NCBI GenBank assembly: GCA_020637855.1
Contig: JACKJR010000001.1
Coordinates: 62,001 to 126,000 of the forward strand
Length of the DNA: 64,000 nt
Direction of reading: 5' to 3'
DNA from: Rhodobiaceae bacterium
GTDB lineage: Bacteria; Pseudomonadota; Alphaproteobacteria; Rhizobiales; Tepidamorphaceae
Each line of letters starts with the position of its first letter. The first letter of the stretch is position 1. The notes under the pieces are model-generated. The model was not told where the DNA came from. It was given only the letters and a program-made list of their open reading frames with translations, and ran no database searches. Both the position numbers and the translations under genes were made by a program. Positions 54,666 through 63,478 of this stretch are shown one piece after another.

Positions 54666-54926
54666 TTATTCGCCTTGGCGGGTCGTATCCGTTTCCGGGT
54701 CGAGCAGGCGATGCACATGGACGATGAAATAGCGCATATGGGCATTGTCGACACTGCGTTGCGCTGCCGATTTCCAGGCGTCATAGGCGCTTTTGTAGTT
54801 CGGAAACAGGCCGATGACATCCACTTTGCTGAGGTCGCGGAAGGTGGTGCCCTTGATGTCTTCGAGCTCGCCGCCAAGAACGATATGGAGCAGCTGTTTG
54901 CCCGGCTCTTCGGATTCGCTGGTCAT
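54666..54926 (-). CDS. DUF4170 protein
   Basis: An 86-residue protein of the alphaproteobacterial DUF4170 family, with KQLLHIVLGGELEDIKGTTF and NAHMRYFIVHVHRLLDPE. The fold is probably alpha/beta with no catalytic motif I can identify. Function unknown. It lies between cysQ and the ABC exporter on the same strand; 91 bases without a feature separate it from the exporter. Confidence 0.87.
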   Translation of the reverse strand: MTSESEEPGKQLLHIVLGGELEDIKGTTFRDLSKVDVIGLFPNYKSAYDAWKSAAQRSVDNAHMRYFIVHVHRLLDPETDTTRQGE

Positions 54927-54947
54927 GGCAATAACGTCTCCCGAGTT

Positions 54948-55748
54948 TCAAATCTGCTTGCTAGCTGACGCAATGGTTTCGCGCAATGCCGCGTGTAATG
55001 GCGCGCCGGCGGCAATGAGTGGCGCGATAAGCGGCTTTGCCTTGTTGTAGACCGGCGGCTTTCCGTCCGGATGGGTTACGATCCCCCCGGCTTCCTCGAC
55101 GAGCAGTCCGGCTGCCGCGACATCCCATTCATGCGCCGAACCCGCTGACATGGTCGCGTCGTAGTCTCCGCGCGCGACAAGGGCGAAGCGATAGGCGAGT
55201 GAGGGGATATAGGCACGCTGCATCGTGTCGGCGACGGGTCCGAGCGGCTCGACAGCCCGTTTTGCTGCCGCGATGCGCGCGCCTGCTATTCGTTGTGCCG
55301 CGCTCACTTGCAGCCGGTTGCCATTGCACCACGCTCCGCCTCCCGCGATTGCGGAAAACGTTTCTCCCTTGAGGGGATTGTGGACGACGCCGGTGGTCAC
55401 CCTGCCGCCCTCGGCCACGGCGATGCAGATCGTCCATTCGTCCGATCCCTTGATGAAGCCGCGTGTTCCGTCAATCGGATCGACAATGAAGACCCGCTGA
55501 CATTCAAGCCGCGAGGCATCGTTCTCGGATTCCTCAGACAGCCAGCCATAGTCCGGTCTGGCGGCAGGCAGGACTTCCGACAGGAAGCGATTGACCGCCA
55601 TGTCTGCCTCGCTGACCGGCGCATCGCCGTCTTTCATCCAGTGCTGCACGCCTTTGCGGAAGTGATCGGCCGCAATCACGCCGGCTTCCTGCACAGCCCG
55701 CATCAGGAGTTCGATGTCACCGGTTGGCCTGACCTCAGCGCCCAGCAA
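54948..55748 (-). CDS. cysQ: 3'(2'),5'-bisphosphate nucleotidase CysQ-type / inositol monophosphatase family
   Basis: A 266-residue Mg-dependent phosphatase. Metal motifs are WLSEESEND, VDPIDGTRGFIKGSDEW and HEWDVAAAGLLVEEAGG. It most likely hydrolyses PAP to AMP in sulfur metabolism, although inositol monophosphatase activity cannot be excluded. The start is TTG 55748 with GAGGGGA ahead, inside the end of pmbA (14-base overlap). An ATG at 55703 would cut the first helix. Confidence 0.88.
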   Translation of the reverse strand: MLGAEVRPTGDIELLMRAVQEAGVIAADHFRKGVQHWMKDGDAPVSEADMAVNRFLSEVLPAARPDYGWLSEESENDASRLECQRVFIVDPIDGTRGFIKGSDEWTICIAVAEGGRVTTGVVHNPLKGETFSAIAGGGAWCNGNRLQVSAAQRIAGARIAAAKRAVEPLGPVADTMQRAYIPSLAYRFALVARGDYDATMSAGSAHEWDVAAAGLLVEEAGGIVTHPDGKPPVYNKAKPLIAPLIAAGAPLHAALRETIASASKQI

Positions 55749-57087
55749 TCGTCATCCCCTCGATCATAATGGTCGGCGCGTTGGTGGCGTAGCGGTACTC
55801 CAGATCGTTCGCCGGAACGAGACGCGCGAACATGTCGGTGAGGTTTCCGGCAATGGTGATTTCCGCAACCGGCTCGGCAATCTCGCCGTTGCGGATACGA
55901 AACCCTGCTGCGCCGCGGCTGTAATCGCCGGTGATCGTATTGGCGCCGCGTCCGATCAGTTCGGTCACATAGATACCGTTTTGCACGTTCGAGATAAGCG
56001 CCTCGGGCGTTTCGCCACCCGGCAGCATGGCAAGATTGCTGCTGGACGGCGATGGCGCGGAACCGACGCCGCGCACCGCATGGGCTGTCGTTGCAAGACC
56101 CAGTTCGCGAGATGTCGCTAGGTCGAGCAGCCAGCTCTTGAGCACGCCATCCTCAACGATGGTCAGTCTGCGGGTGGGAAGGCCGTCGCCATCGAAAGGC
56201 CGTGAGGAAAGCCCGCGCACGCGCAACGGGTCGTCGACGATGGACACCCCCTTGGCGAACACCTGTTTCCCCATGCTGTTCTTCAGCATGCTGGTGCCGC
56301 GCGCTATCGCAGAACCGTTCGCAGCACTTGCAAGATTGCCGACAAGGCCGGCAGAGACACGCGGGTCGAACACGATCGTGCCATCGCCGGTTTCCATTTT
56401 CGCAGGATTGAGGCGCGCCACGGCACGTTCACCGGCACCACGGCCAACGGTGGCGGCGCTCTTGAGGTCGGCGCGGTGCAAAGTGCTCGAATAGTCATAG
56501 TCACGCTGCATGCCGGTTCCCTCACCGGCAATCGCGCTTGCTGAAACGCCATGCCGGGAGCGCAGGTACCCGCCATCAAAGCCGTTGGTGGAGACAAGCA
56601 CGACCCCGGTCAGGCTGTAGCTTGAGGATGCACCACCCGACTTGGTCACACCCTTGATGCCAAGACAGGCATCTTCAGCTTCAAGCGCGGCTTCCCGCAA
56701 AGCGGCGAGATCGACAGGGTTGGTGTCGAGCATGTCGAGATCGGCTTCCGCCAGGCCGGTCAGACCTGCATCCGCGATGCCGGCATATTTGTCGTCCGGC
56801 GCAACCTTGGCCATGGCGACGGCACGCTCGGCAAGCGTTGCAAAACCCTTGGTATCGGTCTCGCTCGTGGAGACGATGGCCGACTTGCTTCCGGTGAACA
56901 CGCGCAAGCCAAGATCGTCGCCCTCGGAATGCTCCATCTCTTCAAGCTTGCCATTGCGCACTTCCGCGCCCAGCGAGATGCCGCGAACCGCAACAGCGTC
57001 GGCACCATCCGCGCCGGCTTTGATGGCGGCTTCGACAAGTGCGGCCGCGCGGGCCTTGAGCGGGGAAAGGTCGAGAAGGTCATTCAT
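55735..57087 (-). CDS. pmbA: TldD/PmbA family protein (TldE)
   Basis: A 450-residue member of the TldD/PmbA family, likely the TldE subunit. In E. coli TldD and TldE form a heterodimeric protease that matures microcin B17 and degrades CcdA; TldE supplies no metal site. Typical segments are DLGLRVFTGSKSAIVSTSET, DPRVSAGLVGNLASAANGSA and LPGGETPEALISNVQNGIYV. No HExxxH zinc motif is visible, agreeing with TldE. The start at ATG 57087 is chosen by family N-terminus; a longer frame reaches 57159. A tldD partner is not in this window. Confidence 0.92.
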   Translation of the reverse strand: MNDLLDLSPLKARAAALVEAAIKAGADGADAVAVRGISLGAEVRNGKLEEMEHSEGDDLGLRVFTGSKSAIVSTSETDTKGFATLAERAVAMAKVAPDDKYAGIADAGLTGLAEADLDMLDTNPVDLAALREAALEAEDACLGIKGVTKSGGASSSYSLTGVVLVSTNGFDGGYLRSRHGVSASAIAGEGTGMQRDYDYSSTLHRADLKSAATVGRGAGERAVARLNPAKMETGDGTIVFDPRVSAGLVGNLASAANGSAIARGTSMLKNSMGKQVFAKGVSIVDDPLRVRGLSSRPFDGDGLPTRRLTIVEDGVLKSWLLDLATSRELGLATTAHAVRGVGSAPSPSSSNLAMLPGGETPEALISNVQNGIYVTELIGRGANTITGDYSRGAAGFRIRNGEIAEPVAEITIAGNLTDMFARLVPANDLEYRYATNAPTIMIEGMTIAGR

Positions 57088-57326
57088 GCAGGACGGATCG
57101 GCCTCCGGGATTCGCGCGATTATATGTGTACCCGGTCTGAATAGGTGTGCGGCGCACAAGGCGCAAGGGCGTTGGCGGCCTGCGCACTCTGGTTAACGCT
57201 TAACCTTGCGCGAATTGACGGGTTTTTTACCCATCTCCTTAAGCCGATCCCAAGGCTGGTGTGGTTTTATTCCCTCATTCCGGCGGCCAACAAAACAACA
57301 AACGGCCGCAACAACGGAGAGGCAAT

Positions 57327-57896
57327 ATGAGGCGTCAAACGCTCTTCGGCGGGCTCGATCCCGCTTGGCATGCCGGACCTGTCCGGCTTGATCCAAACGA
57401 CCTCCCGGTCCGCGTCGCCGTCAGTGGCGATGCGGCGCCGGGAAACGTTTCCCCGGTGGCGACGATCGGCGCCGACGCGGTGACGATCGCCCGTGCGGCA
57501 AACGGCCCTTTCCTGAAAGTGCCGGTCAAATCCTACGAAGCTGTTCTGCTTGCCGATAATGCGTCTGCCCAGGGCGGTGCGGGCGTTGTTCTGTTCCACG
57601 AAAACGAGGAATTGAACATGCCGCTGTGCATCGCCAATGATGGCGCTGATCTTGAGGAAGACTGGCATGCCTGGGGTGAAGTGCTCGATCGCCCGCTGGT
57701 ATATGCGCAAACCGATGGGCGGATGCACGCAGCCGAAAGCCGGCTTGGCGCACTGATGGTGTCTCGCCCGCGTGCGCGCCGTGCCAACACCTTCTTCGAG
57801 GCGCGCCGCCCGGCCTTCCTGACCAAGCGCGAAATGGGCGACCCGGACTGCATTCGCATCCACGCCCGTGAAGCCGAGATCATCGCCCGCGACTGA
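57327..57896 (+). CDS. DUF6101 family protein
   Basis: A 189-residue protein resembling the DUF6101 family of Rhizobiales: QTLFGGLDPAWHAGPVRLDP, then YEAVLLADNASAQGGAGVVL and AFLTKREMGDPDCIRIHARE. Function unknown; no signal peptide or membrane segment. ATG 57327 has GGAGAGG at good spacing. The 239-base gap before it holds GGTTAA-CGC-TTAACC and GGGTTTTTTACCC, possible promoter or hairpin elements. Confidence 0.75.
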   Translation: MRRQTLFGGLDPAWHAGPVRLDPNDLPVRVAVSGDAAPGNVSPVATIGADAVTIARAANGPFLKVPVKSYEAVLLADNASAQGGAGVVLFHENEELNMPLCIANDGADLEEDWHAWGEVLDRPLVYAQTDGRMHAAESRLGALMVSRPRARRANTFFEARRPAFLTKREMGDPDCIRIHAREAEIIARD

Positions 57897-57910
57897 TCCG
57901 GCCTGCGTGA

Positions 57911-58255
57911 TCACCCGTGAACGAGGCGCAGGTCGTCCGGCGCCTCGTCGCGCTCGCTCATGCCGTAGTCGCGGATGACCTGCGCGATGCGGATGCGGTA
58001 ATTGGCAAAATGTTTGTTGCGCCCTGCCGTTTGCGCCAGCCGGTGCTCGGCGACCTTGCGCCAGCGCTGGATGGACTCTTCATCGCGCCAGAATGACACC
58101 GACAGGAAACGCCCCGGCGTCAGCACCGCCTCGAAACGCTCAACCGAGATAAAGCCGTCGAAGCCTTCCACCAGCGGTTTCAAGTCGCCTGCCAGGTCGA
58201 AATAGGCGCTAGCGTGGCCGTCCCTCGGTTCGACTTCGAAAATGACGGCGATCAT
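57911..58255 (-). CDS. Antibiotic biosynthesis monooxygenase (ABM)-fold protein
   Basis: A 114-residue dimeric alpha-beta barrel protein: MIAVIFEVEPRDGHASAYFD, GFISVERFEAVLTPGRFLSV and FWRDEESIQRWRKVAEHRLA. Such proteins include heme-degrading and quinone-forming monooxygenases as well as non-enzymes, so no reaction is assigned. ATG 58255 has GGGGGA upstream. It stands next to the ATP-grasp gene on the same strand but begins 32 bases after that gene's stop, so co-transcription is possible. Confidence 0.85.
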   Translation of the reverse strand: MIAVIFEVEPRDGHASAYFDLAGDLKPLVEGFDGFISVERFEAVLTPGRFLSVSFWRDEESIQRWRKVAEHRLAQTAGRNKHFANYRIRIAQVIRDYGMSERDEAPDDLRLVHG

Positions 58256-58287
58256 GGCGTCCCCCACTGCTATGCCGCGCGCTTCAT

Positions 58288-59748
58288 TTATGTGCGGCGG
58301 CGTTCGATGCGCTCTGTGAACCAGCTTATCAGCTTTTGCCAGACCTCGTCCTTTGCCGCGGCGTCTTCCACACCGTGATCGAGATTGGGATTGTCGTTGA
58401 CCTCGATGACGAAGACGCCTTCCGGCGTCTGCTTGATGTCGACGCCGTAAAGTCCGTTGCCGATCAGGCAGGCCGCCCTGACCCCGGTTTCCAGGACGTC
58501 GGCCGGCGTATCGGCGAGCGTGAAGGTCTTGAATGAACCCTCGTCAGGGCCGCCGCGCCGGTCGTGATTGACGATCTGCCAGTGCGATTTCGCCATCATG
58601 TACTGACACGCGAACAGCGGCTCGCCGCCGAGCACGCCGATGCGCCAGTCATAGCTCGTCGGCATGAACTTCTGTGCAATCAGCAGATCGGTCTCGTCGA
58701 ACCAGGCGTCGGCCAGTTTCTCGAAGGCCTCGCGGTTTTCGACCTTCTTCACCCCGCGCGAGAATGACCCGTCGGGGATCTTCAGGACAATCGGGTAATC
58801 CAGCTCGGCCTCGGCCTTCGGGATGTCAGCGGTCGATGACAGCATCACTGTCGGCGGCATCTGGATGCCGGCGGATTCCAGCAGTTCCTTCAGATACAGC
58901 TTGTTGGTGCAGCGGATCATCGAGACGGGGTCGTCGATGACAGGAATGCCTTCCTGCTGCGCGCGCTGGGCGAAGCGGAAGGTGTGGTTCTTGATCGTCG
59001 TCGTCTCGCGGATGAACAGCGCGTCGTATTCCGACAGCCGCGACAGGTCCTTTTTGGTGATCAGGTCGATTTCCACGTCCATCTTTTCCGCAACGCGGGC
59101 AAGGTGCTTTAGCGATGATTTCGAGGAGGGCGGCAGCTGCTCGTCGGGATCGTGCAGGACGGCGAATGTATAGCGCGGCGGCGTCTTCACCTTCGGTCCG
59201 CGCCAGTCGCGCCGCGTATAACGCGCCATCGCTTCATAGAGGAACGCGCGCTCGGCTTCTTCCAGCTTGTTGATGGCAAGCGGCCTGATCCGCTCGATGC
59301 GCGTCCACTCGCCTGTTTCAATCGTGACCTCGAGAACCGGTGCGCGGAACCAGTCGAAAACGAGCCGCCCGAAGCGTTCCCATTGCGGCTCGCGGCACTC
59401 CCCGCAGCACAGCAGAATGCGTTCCGGTGCCGGTCCGTTCTTGCGGATCAACGCGTTGAGCAGGTCTTCCAGTTCGGGGATCGCGTTCTCGTAAGCCTTG
59501 CGCGAGGAAAGTCCCAGCATGGTCTCCACCGTCGGAATGACCCGGTGGCGGCGCGCTTCGGCCAGCAGCGAGGCGTAATAGCCCTTGCCTTGATAGACGA
59601 AGCTGCGGGCGAGATTGATGATCTTCGGCCGGTCGCCGCGAAACAGATGCGGCCGGCTCAGGTAATCCTTGGTGGTGACCACCTTGTGCGGTGTGTCGGC
59701 GTTGGGCAGGTCTTTTTCAACGTCAACGAGGATCAGCCATCCGGCCAT
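58288..59748 (-). CDS. RimK-like ATP-grasp ligase with N-terminal RLAN domain
   Basis: A 486-residue ligase. Residues 1 to about 190 fit the RLAN region found before some RimK-like ligases (WLILVDVEKDLPNADTPHKV; LLCCGECREPQWERFGRLVF). The ATP-grasp domain follows (about 275-480): YPIVLKIPDGSFSRGVKKVE and the metal motif VIEVNDNPNLDHGVED. RimK-type enzymes join amino acids, often Glu, to a carboxylate on a protein or small molecule. It starts two bases after the GNAT-C39 gene, so the two form a unit. The acceptor and the added amino acid are unknown. Confidence 0.9.
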   Translation of the reverse strand: MAGWLILVDVEKDLPNADTPHKVVTTKDYLSRPHLFRGDRPKIINLARSFVYQGKGYYASLLAEARRHRVIPTVETMLGLSSRKAYENAIPELEDLLNALIRKNGPAPERILLCCGECREPQWERFGRLVFDWFRAPVLEVTIETGEWTRIERIRPLAINKLEEAERAFLYEAMARYTRRDWRGPKVKTPPRYTFAVLHDPDEQLPPSSKSSLKHLARVAEKMDVEIDLITKKDLSRLSEYDALFIRETTTIKNHTFRFAQRAQQEGIPVIDDPVSMIRCTNKLYLKELLESAGIQMPPTVMLSSTADIPKAEAELDYPIVLKIPDGSFSRGVKKVENREAFEKLADAWFDETDLLIAQKFMPTSYDWRIGVLGGEPLFACQYMMAKSHWQIVNHDRRGGPDEGSFKTFTLADTPADVLETGVRAACLIGNGLYGVDIKQTPEGVFVIEVNDNPNLDHGVEDAAAKDEVWQKLISWFTERIERRRT

Positions 59749-59750
59749 CG

Positions 59751-60866
59751 CTAATGGTCTTTCCTTATGAGAATTGCGGCGCTCAGCCTGTCGCGGCCAA
59801 ACCGCGCCATGCGGTCGAATTCTTCGAATGGTATGGGCAGATTTGCGGCATCGGTAAGGGTTTCGCCGCGTTTCGTCTCGATCCAGGGGTCGTGAATGAA
59901 AATATGGCTGTCTTGCACCGCATAGGCGAAAACCCAGTGCGGCACTTTTTTGCCGAACATCCGGTAGCCCGAAATGAGTACGATAGCCGCCGCGCCTGCG
60001 TTCAACTCGGTGGCCAAATCGGCCGCGGTCAGACCGCGTATGTCGATGTCAATCCCGCGTGCGGCGACCTGCTTGCGGAAATCCTCCTGCACGACGCGCA
60101 TTACCCGGCGTTTATCCTCGTTGCGCACCGTGTCGAGGAAGAGATTGCCCTTTCGCGAAACCCGGATGGCAGGCGTCAGCCCCATGTCTGCAAGCTGCAG
60201 GGCAAGCCCGTATGGCCCGCAGCCACCAAGCCCCGATGCCATGTAGATCATCGTGGCCGCGCGCCAGATTCGGATTTCATCGGCAATCGACGGAATGTAG
60301 GCCGGATCGAACCGCGCCTTCGCCATCATCACGCTGGCAGCCCCGCAGGTGAAGTCGGTGCGCTGCTCGTAGAACACAGGCGACGGAGGCGGATTTTCCG
60401 CTCTCAGGATTCGCTCGAACCGCAGGGCGGTCGCATGATCGTCATAGTAGTTTTCATGCGTGCCGAACTGGCGGTAGCCGTGCGCCTTGTACAGCCTGAT
60501 CGCCTGCTTGTTGTCTTCGCGCACTTCGAGGCGCATGACGAAGCGTCCGGCATCGAACGCGGCTGTTTCCGCACGTTTAAGCAACTCCAGCCCGATATCG
60601 CGTCCGCGAAAGCGGCCATCGACGGCGATCGAATAGAGCCGCGCCAGCGCTGTGCCGTCGCGATAGAGGATAAGGGCGTAGCCAACCAGCATCTCTCCGG
60701 CCATTGCGACAATGCAATGCGCGGTGGCAGAACGCAGGAACTGACGGAAGGAGCGCCGTGAAATCCGGTCGGCTTCGAAGCACGCGTTCTCAAGCGCCAC
60801 GAGCGGTTCGAGATCGTCGCTTACGGCGGGCCGGTATTGAACGGCTGAATGAGTGGATGCGTCCAT
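59751..60866 (-). CDS. Fusion of GNAT acetyltransferase and C39-like peptidase
   Basis: A 371-residue two-domain protein. Residues about 8-155 are a GNAT domain (LYSIAVDGRFRGRDIGLELL; VREDNKQAIRLYKAHGYRQF); at the acetyl-CoA loop an Asp90 replaces the first usual Gly. Residues about 163-371 are a papain-fold C39-like domain with Cys174 (FTCGAASVMM), His310 (VPHWVFAYA) and Asp326 (FIHDPW). C39 domains cut after double-Gly leader peptides. ATG 60866 has GGAGG upstream. Its tie to the RimK-like ligase suggests peptide trimming, ligation and capping in one pathway. Confidence 0.9.
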   Translation of the reverse strand: MDASTHSAVQYRPAVSDDLEPLVALENACFEADRISRRSFRQFLRSATAHCIVAMAGEMLVGYALILYRDGTALARLYSIAVDGRFRGRDIGLELLKRAETAAFDAGRFVMRLEVREDNKQAIRLYKAHGYRQFGTHENYYDDHATALRFERILRAENPPPSPVFYEQRTDFTCGAASVMMAKARFDPAYIPSIADEIRIWRAATMIYMASGLGGCGPYGLALQLADMGLTPAIRVSRKGNLFLDTVRNEDKRRVMRVVQEDFRKQVAARGIDIDIRGLTAADLATELNAGAAAIVLISGYRMFGKKVPHWVFAYAVQDSHIFIHDPWIETKRGETLTDAANLPIPFEEFDRMARFGRDRLSAAILIRKDH

Positions 60867-60955
60867 TGCGGGCGCCTCCAGCGCCCAACGGAAAATTTCG
60901 GCGCTGCGATATACCTGTGCGTGGTTGCGCGCAAGCGAAATTATCGGCTGTGAGC

Positions 60956-61933
60956 TCAGCCTGCGAGCATGGCGTCCGCCACCAGTCCTGCAAACAGGAT
61001 CCAGCCGAAATCCCGGTTCGATCTGAACAGCCTCAGGCACCATGGCCCGTTGTCGATGTCGAGCGTTGCAACCTGCCAGACCATATGCCCGCAAGCGCAG
61101 GCCAGCCCGAGATAGGAAGGCCAGTGCAGGCCGGCGAACCAGAAGGCTGCCGCCCACATGATGACGGCGATTGCGTAGAAGATTGTGATGCCGGCATGGG
61201 AATGCTGGTCGAACAGCCGCGCGGTCGATCTGACGCCGATGATGGCATCATCGCGGCGGTCCTGATGGGCATAGATCGTGTCGTAGCCGATGGTCCACGC
61301 GATTCCGCCCAGATAGAGCAGCAGCGGCGGCCAACCTAGCCGGTCGAGATCGGCGGACCAGCCCACGAACGCCCCCCAGTTGAAGGCGAAACCCAAGACA
61401 AGTTGTGGCCACGACATTACCCGTTTCATGAACGGATAGATCGCCACCACAAGCAGCGAGCACATGCCCAGAATAATCGTGAACAGATTGAATTGCAGCA
61501 ATACGACAAGCCCGATGAGGCTTTGCAGGATGGCAAAGGCGAGGGCTTGTTTGACCGTGACCGCGCCGGAGGGAATGGGCCGCATCTTCGTGCGTTCCAC
61601 ACCGGCATCGATGTTCCGGTCGATGATGTCGTTATAGGTGCAGCCGGCACCGCGCATGGCAATCGCGCCGATCAGAAACAGCAGCAAGTGCCATGGATCG
61701 GGGTAGGGCGCGCCGGTATGGGCTGCGGCAAGCGCAGCAGACCACCAGCACGGCCACAGAAGCAGCCACCAGCCGATCGGGCGGTCCCAGCGTGCCAGCC
61801 GTGCATAGGGCTTCAACCAGTCCGGCGCGTGACGCGTGACCCAGTGGCCCCGCACCGCGTCGGCCGGCACAAGTGCGTCAGTCCCGTTTTTTGATGGAAA
61901 GTCAGTGATTTTACGCCCCGTTGTGGTTACCAA
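60956..61933 (-). CDS. ubiA: 4-hydroxybenzoate polyprenyltransferase
   Basis: Integral membrane prenyltransferase of ubiquinone synthesis, joining the polyprenyl tail to 4-hydroxybenzoate. The 325-residue protein has about eight or nine membrane helices and both Asp-rich motifs: NDIIDRNIDAGVERTKMRPI near 120 and DTIYAHQDRRDD near 215. The frame opens with TTG 61933 (AAGG just before it), so the first 40 residues are uncertain; ARLARWDRPIGWWLLLWPCW is where homology begins. Confidence 0.94.
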   Translation of the reverse strand: MVTTTGRKITDFPSKNGTDALVPADAVRGHWVTRHAPDWLKPYARLARWDRPIGWWLLLWPCWWSAALAAAHTGAPYPDPWHLLLFLIGAIAMRGAGCTYNDIIDRNIDAGVERTKMRPIPSGAVTVKQALAFAILQSLIGLVVLLQFNLFTIILGMCSLLVVAIYPFMKRVMSWPQLVLGFAFNWGAFVGWSADLDRLGWPPLLLYLGGIAWTIGYDTIYAHQDRRDDAIIGVRSTARLFDQHSHAGITIFYAIAVIMWAAAFWFAGLHWPSYLGLACACGHMVWQVATLDIDNGPWCLRLFRSNRDFGWILFAGLVADAMLAG

Positions 61934-61998
61934 ACCTTAAAGCCTTGTCCGGCATACAGATACGTTGAATACGCTATCGCCAGAAAGGAGTTGCGGCC

Positions 61999-63456
61999 AT
62001 GTCCCTCGGGAATGCTGCGCAGGCTGACGATTTCGCCGCAAGCGAGACAGCAGTAGCAGAACAGATGAAGCCGGAAAACCGGCAGGATTCGTCCTTTGCG
62101 AAACTGGCGCATGCACTCAGCGAGATCGGTCTGGACATGGCCGAGGTCGCCGGCATCATCACCGATGCTGCGGGAAAGACATTGTCACTGAACGCAGACT
62201 TCGGAGAGATAGCTGAATCCGCGGCCAACACCCAGACCATGACCGGCATGATCCGTGATGCGGTCAACGAATCCACCGAAGTTGCCGAAACGACCGGAGC
62301 GGCGGTCTCGCGTTCGCAGGACGCGATGCAGCAGGCGAGCACCCAGATCGCTTCGCTCGTCGATGCCGTGGCAAAGATCACAGACCAGCTTCAGGGACTT
62401 CAGTCGGCGCTGGAAAGCGTTGCGGAGGTATCCGGCTCGATCGATACGATTGCCCGGCAGACCAATCTGCTGGCGCTCAATGCCACGATCGAGGCCGCAC
62501 GCGCAGGCGAGGCCGGAAAGGGCTTCGCGGTGGTCGCGGGCGAAGTGAAGCAGCTCGCCAGCCAGACAAGCGCCGCAACAAAGAAGATCGAGGAGACCCT
62601 GGCTGAGCTGAATGGCGAAGCCGAGGTTCTGATCGGGCTTGGAGAGACGGCCGTGGAATGTGTCTCCTCGGTGCGCGAATCCACCGCCAGCCTGGATGAA
62701 GTCGTCGGCGGTCTCGGCACGGCGATGGAACAGATCAACAATGCCTCGGCCATGATCCGCGACGGGATCGAAGGGATCGATGGTTCGACGGTGACTCTGG
62801 CGGAGCGCATCAACGCCATGCACGGCATGGTTTCGCAAAGCGTCGAGACCTTCAGTAGCGCCTCGCAGCGCATTGCCGAGACCGTCGACAAGACCGACTC
62901 GATGGTTGGCTCCGTTGCAGCATCGGGTGCGGACATCGAGGATGCTCCGATGATCAAGGCGGTCAGGGATGTTGCTGGGCAGATTTCCACGGCCTTCGAG
63001 GCGGAAATCGATGCGGGCCGCATGACGATGAGTGACCTGTTTGATCAGAACTACAAGCCGGTGCCGGGCTCCGATCCGCAGCAGGTGACGACCAGCGCAA
63101 CCGAATTCACAGACCGCATCCTGCCGAAGTTCCAGGAACCTGCTGCGGCAGGCAATGACAGCATTGTCTTCTGCGCGGCTGTGGACACCAACGGCTATCT
63201 GCCGACGCACAATGCGAAGTTTTCAAAGCCGCAGGGCGACGATCCGGTATGGAACGCCGCCAATTGCCGCAACCGGCGCATTTTCGACGACAGGGTCGGT
63301 TTGCGGGCAGGCAAGAACACCAAGCCCTATCTGCTTCAGACATACCGCCGCGACATGGGCGGCGGCAATTTCGTGCTGATGAAGGACGTCTCGGCCCCGA
63401 TCATGGTCAAGGGACGCCACTGGGGCGGCCTGCGGCTGGCATACAAGCCTAGCTGA
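61999..63456 (+). CDS. Soluble methyl-accepting chemotaxis protein with C-terminal sensor
   Basis: A 485-residue chemoreceptor without membrane segments or HAMP. The coiled-coil signalling domain comes first (about 60-300) with the hairpin tip SIDTIARQTNLLALNATIEA then ARAGEAGKGFAVVAGEVKQL. The C-terminal 170 residues hold a separate domain ending in NRRIFDDRVGLRAGKNTKPY and MKDVSAPIMVKGRHWGGLRL, which resembles the Cache/PAS-like end of some alphaproteobacterial receptors. This reversed order suggests sensing of an internal signal. AAAGGAG precedes the ATG. It is divergent from ubiA. The CheY/CheZ proteins in this window are possible partners. Confidence 0.9.
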   Translation: MSLGNAAQADDFAASETAVAEQMKPENRQDSSFAKLAHALSEIGLDMAEVAGIITDAAGKTLSLNADFGEIAESAANTQTMTGMIRDAVNESTEVAETTGAAVSRSQDAMQQASTQIASLVDAVAKITDQLQGLQSALESVAEVSGSIDTIARQTNLLALNATIEAARAGEAGKGFAVVAGEVKQLASQTSAATKKIEETLAELNGEAEVLIGLGETAVECVSSVRESTASLDEVVGGLGTAMEQINNASAMIRDGIEGIDGSTVTLAERINAMHGMVSQSVETFSSASQRIAETVDKTDSMVGSVAASGADIEDAPMIKAVRDVAGQISTAFEAEIDAGRMTMSDLFDQNYKPVPGSDPQQVTTSATEFTDRILPKFQEPAAAGNDSIVFCAAVDTNGYLPTHNAKFSKPQGDDPVWNAANCRNRRIFDDRVGLRAGKNTKPYLLQTYRRDMGGGNFVLMKDVSAPIMVKGRHWGGLRLAYKPS

Positions 63457-63478
63457 CACACACGCTTCCCAACGGGAT

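Noticed and set aside
57190..57210. CtrA site before the DUF6101 gene
   Set aside because: The TTAA halves are three bases apart instead of seven, so the pattern does not match a full CtrA box.
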